Assembly (NCBI GenBank): GCA_002364755.1
Contig: DEZI01000010.1
Span: 13,064-65,307, forward strand
Direction: 5' to 3'
Source of the DNA: Stenotrophomonas maltophilia
GTDB taxonomy: Bacteria; Pseudomonadota; Gammaproteobacteria; Xanthomonadales; Xanthomonadaceae
Length of the DNA stretch: 52,244 nt
Each line of letters begins with the position of its first letter. Position 1 is the stretch's first letter. The position numbers and the translations under genes are program-made. The notes beneath the pieces are model-generated. The model made no database searches. It was given only the letters and a program-made list of their open reading frames with translations, and had not been told where the DNA came from. Shown here piece by piece: positions 51,225-52,244 of this stretch.

Positions 51225-52244
51225 TTACACCACCGGGATGCTGTGCTGCCCCAGATTGCGGTACGGCGGCGTCGACATGATCATCTCCGCCAGCGAATAC
51301 GCCAGCTCGCGCTCGGCCATCACCGTGCCATCGGCACCGTGTTCCAGCAGATGCTTCACTTCCGCATCGCTGTGCGCCCGCGCCAGCAGGGTCAGGTCCG
51401 GGTTGATCGCCCGCAGCTTGGCCAGCGCCTCACCGGCTTCCAGTGGCTGCGGAATGGCCAGCACCGCGATCTTCGCGCGCTCCGGATGGGCCTCGGCCAG
51501 AACCCGGTCGGCAGCGGCACTGCCGCGGATCGCCGCCAGGCCCTTTGCGTGTGCCTGTTCGACGTGTTCCTTGTTGTCATCGATCACCAGCACCGGCACG
51601 CCACGGTCGCGCAGCACCTGCGCCAGCTCGCTGCCCACGCGGCCGTAACCAATCACGATGGCATGGTCATGCAGGTCGCGCGAGGGGCCGGTAGCCTCCT
51701 CGGGCTCGGCCGCCTGCGGCGACTGCTCCTGCCTGGCCTGCCAGCGATCCAGCAGGCCGAATACCAGCGGGTTCAGCATGATCGACACCAGCGCGCCGGC
51801 CAGCACCAGCGACTGGCCTTCCTTGGGCAGGATCTGCAGCGCCACGCCCAGGCCGGCGATGATGAAGGCGAATTCTCCGATCTGCGCCAGGCTGGCCGAG
51901 ATGGTCAGCGCGGTGCTGGTGGGGTGGCCAAAGGCGCGCACGATGAAGAACGCCGCCGCCGACTTGCCGAACATGATGATGGCCACCGTCGCCAGCACCT
52001 GCCACGGGTGCTGCACGATGATGTTGGGGTCGAACAGCATGCCCACCGAGACGAAGAACAGCACCGCGAATGCATCGCGCAGCGGCAGCGAATCGGTGGC
52101 GGCCTTGTGGCTCAGCTCGGATTCGTTGAGCAGCATGCCGGCGAAGAACGCGCCCAGCGCGAAGGACACGCCGAACAGCATGGCCGAGCCGAACGCCACG
52201 CCCAGTGCGATGGCCAGCACCGACAGGGTGAACAGCTCGCGCGA
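51225..52244 (-). CDS. Kef-type (CPA2) monovalent cation/proton antiporter, 5' part missing
   Basis: Partial: the gene enters from the right window edge; the visible frame starts SRELFTLSVLAIALGV, an internal CPA2 segment. About six transmembrane helices (the second half of the exchanger domain, with FFVSVGMLFDPN) are followed by a TrkA_N/RCK domain: HAIVIGYGRVGSELAQVLRD (Rossmann GxGxxG), then VLVIDDN and ARAHSDAEVKHLLEHGAD. KefB and KefC export potassium under control of glutathione adducts in E. coli; the ligand here is not known. The real start is outside the window. Confidence 0.92.
   Translation of the reverse strand, partial: SRELFTLSVLAIALGVAFGSAMLFGVSFALGAFFAGMLLNESELSHKAATDSLPLRDAFAVLFFVSVGMLFDPNIIVQHPWQVLATVAIIMFGKSAAAFFIVRAFGHPTSTALTISASLAQIGEFAFIIAGLGVALQILPKEGQSLVLAGALVSIMLNPLVFGLLDRWQARQEQSPQAAEPEEATGPSRDLHDHAIVIGYGRVGSELAQVLRDRGVPVLVIDDNKEHVEQAHAKGLAAIRGSAAADRVLAEAHPERAKIAVLAIPQPLEAGEALAKLRAINPDLTLLARAHSDAEVKHLLEHGADGTVMAERELAYSLAEMIMSTPPYRNLGQHSIPVV

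Overview
The window looks like chromosomal DNA of a Stenotrophomonas species (S. maltophilia complex) or a very close Xanthomonadaceae relative. The evidence is high GC, GC-rich third codon positions, the pilS-pilR / pilB-pilA-pilC-pilD-coaE order, the otsB-GH15-otsA operon, and many short palindromes starting GTAG (or a variant) in intergenic gaps, as in the SMAG repeats described for S. maltophilia. This assignment rests on pattern recognition; no search was run. No rRNA, CRISPR array, prophage, transposase or origin was seen.

Layout. 1-3.8 kb (minus): thiS-thiG-trmB and an SLC13-type transporter. 4.0-5.9 kb: a GDSL autotransporter esterase, then tRNA-Gly(CCC) with its own terminator. 6.2-11.5 kb: a small unknown protein, rimK, a candidate small RNA, two tandem paralogous secreted proteins with matching promoters, a two-component system and a small unknown protein. 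11.6-24.3 kb: an AI-2E-type permease, coaE-pilD-pilC (minus), two major-pilin paralogues and pilB (plus), pilR-pilS (minus), then sucCD. 24.5-29.4 kb: nadE, bamD (minus), and the overlapping chain rluD-pgeF-DUF393. 29.5-33.4 kb (minus): trehalose operon otsB-GH15-otsA. 33.7-37.7 kb: a TonB-dependent receptor, a DUF3574 lipoprotein and a secreted protein. 37.8-41.8 kb: poxB-type pyruvate oxidase and an NCS2 permease, separated by a 625-bp gap containing two large three-armed inverted repeats. 41.8-46.3 kb: a frameshifted glutathione S-transferase, a DUF3014 membrane protein and clpB with a heat-shock-type promoter. 46.3-48.9 kb (minus): lipoprotein, GHSLG lipase and coiled-coil membrane protein genes, which I read as an antibacterial effector-immunity operon. 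49.1-52.2 kb: a secreted unknown, metY, and a Kef-type antiporter cut by the window end.

Genes that work together: PilS/PilR probably drive the sigma-54 promoter in front of the first pilin; PilD processes the pilins; PilB and PilC extend the fibre. The trehalose operon makes (OtsA, OtsB) and probably hydrolyses (GH15) glucosides. In the 46.3-48.9 kb operon the lipoprotein probably protects the periplasm from the lipase. The observations most worth a second look are that operon and its palindromic upstream site, a DUF393 gene whose N-terminus is encoded by a dispersed hairpin repeat, a nearly identical 69-bp inverted pair flanking the pilus block, and the cruciform-forming elements between poxB and the NCS2 permease.
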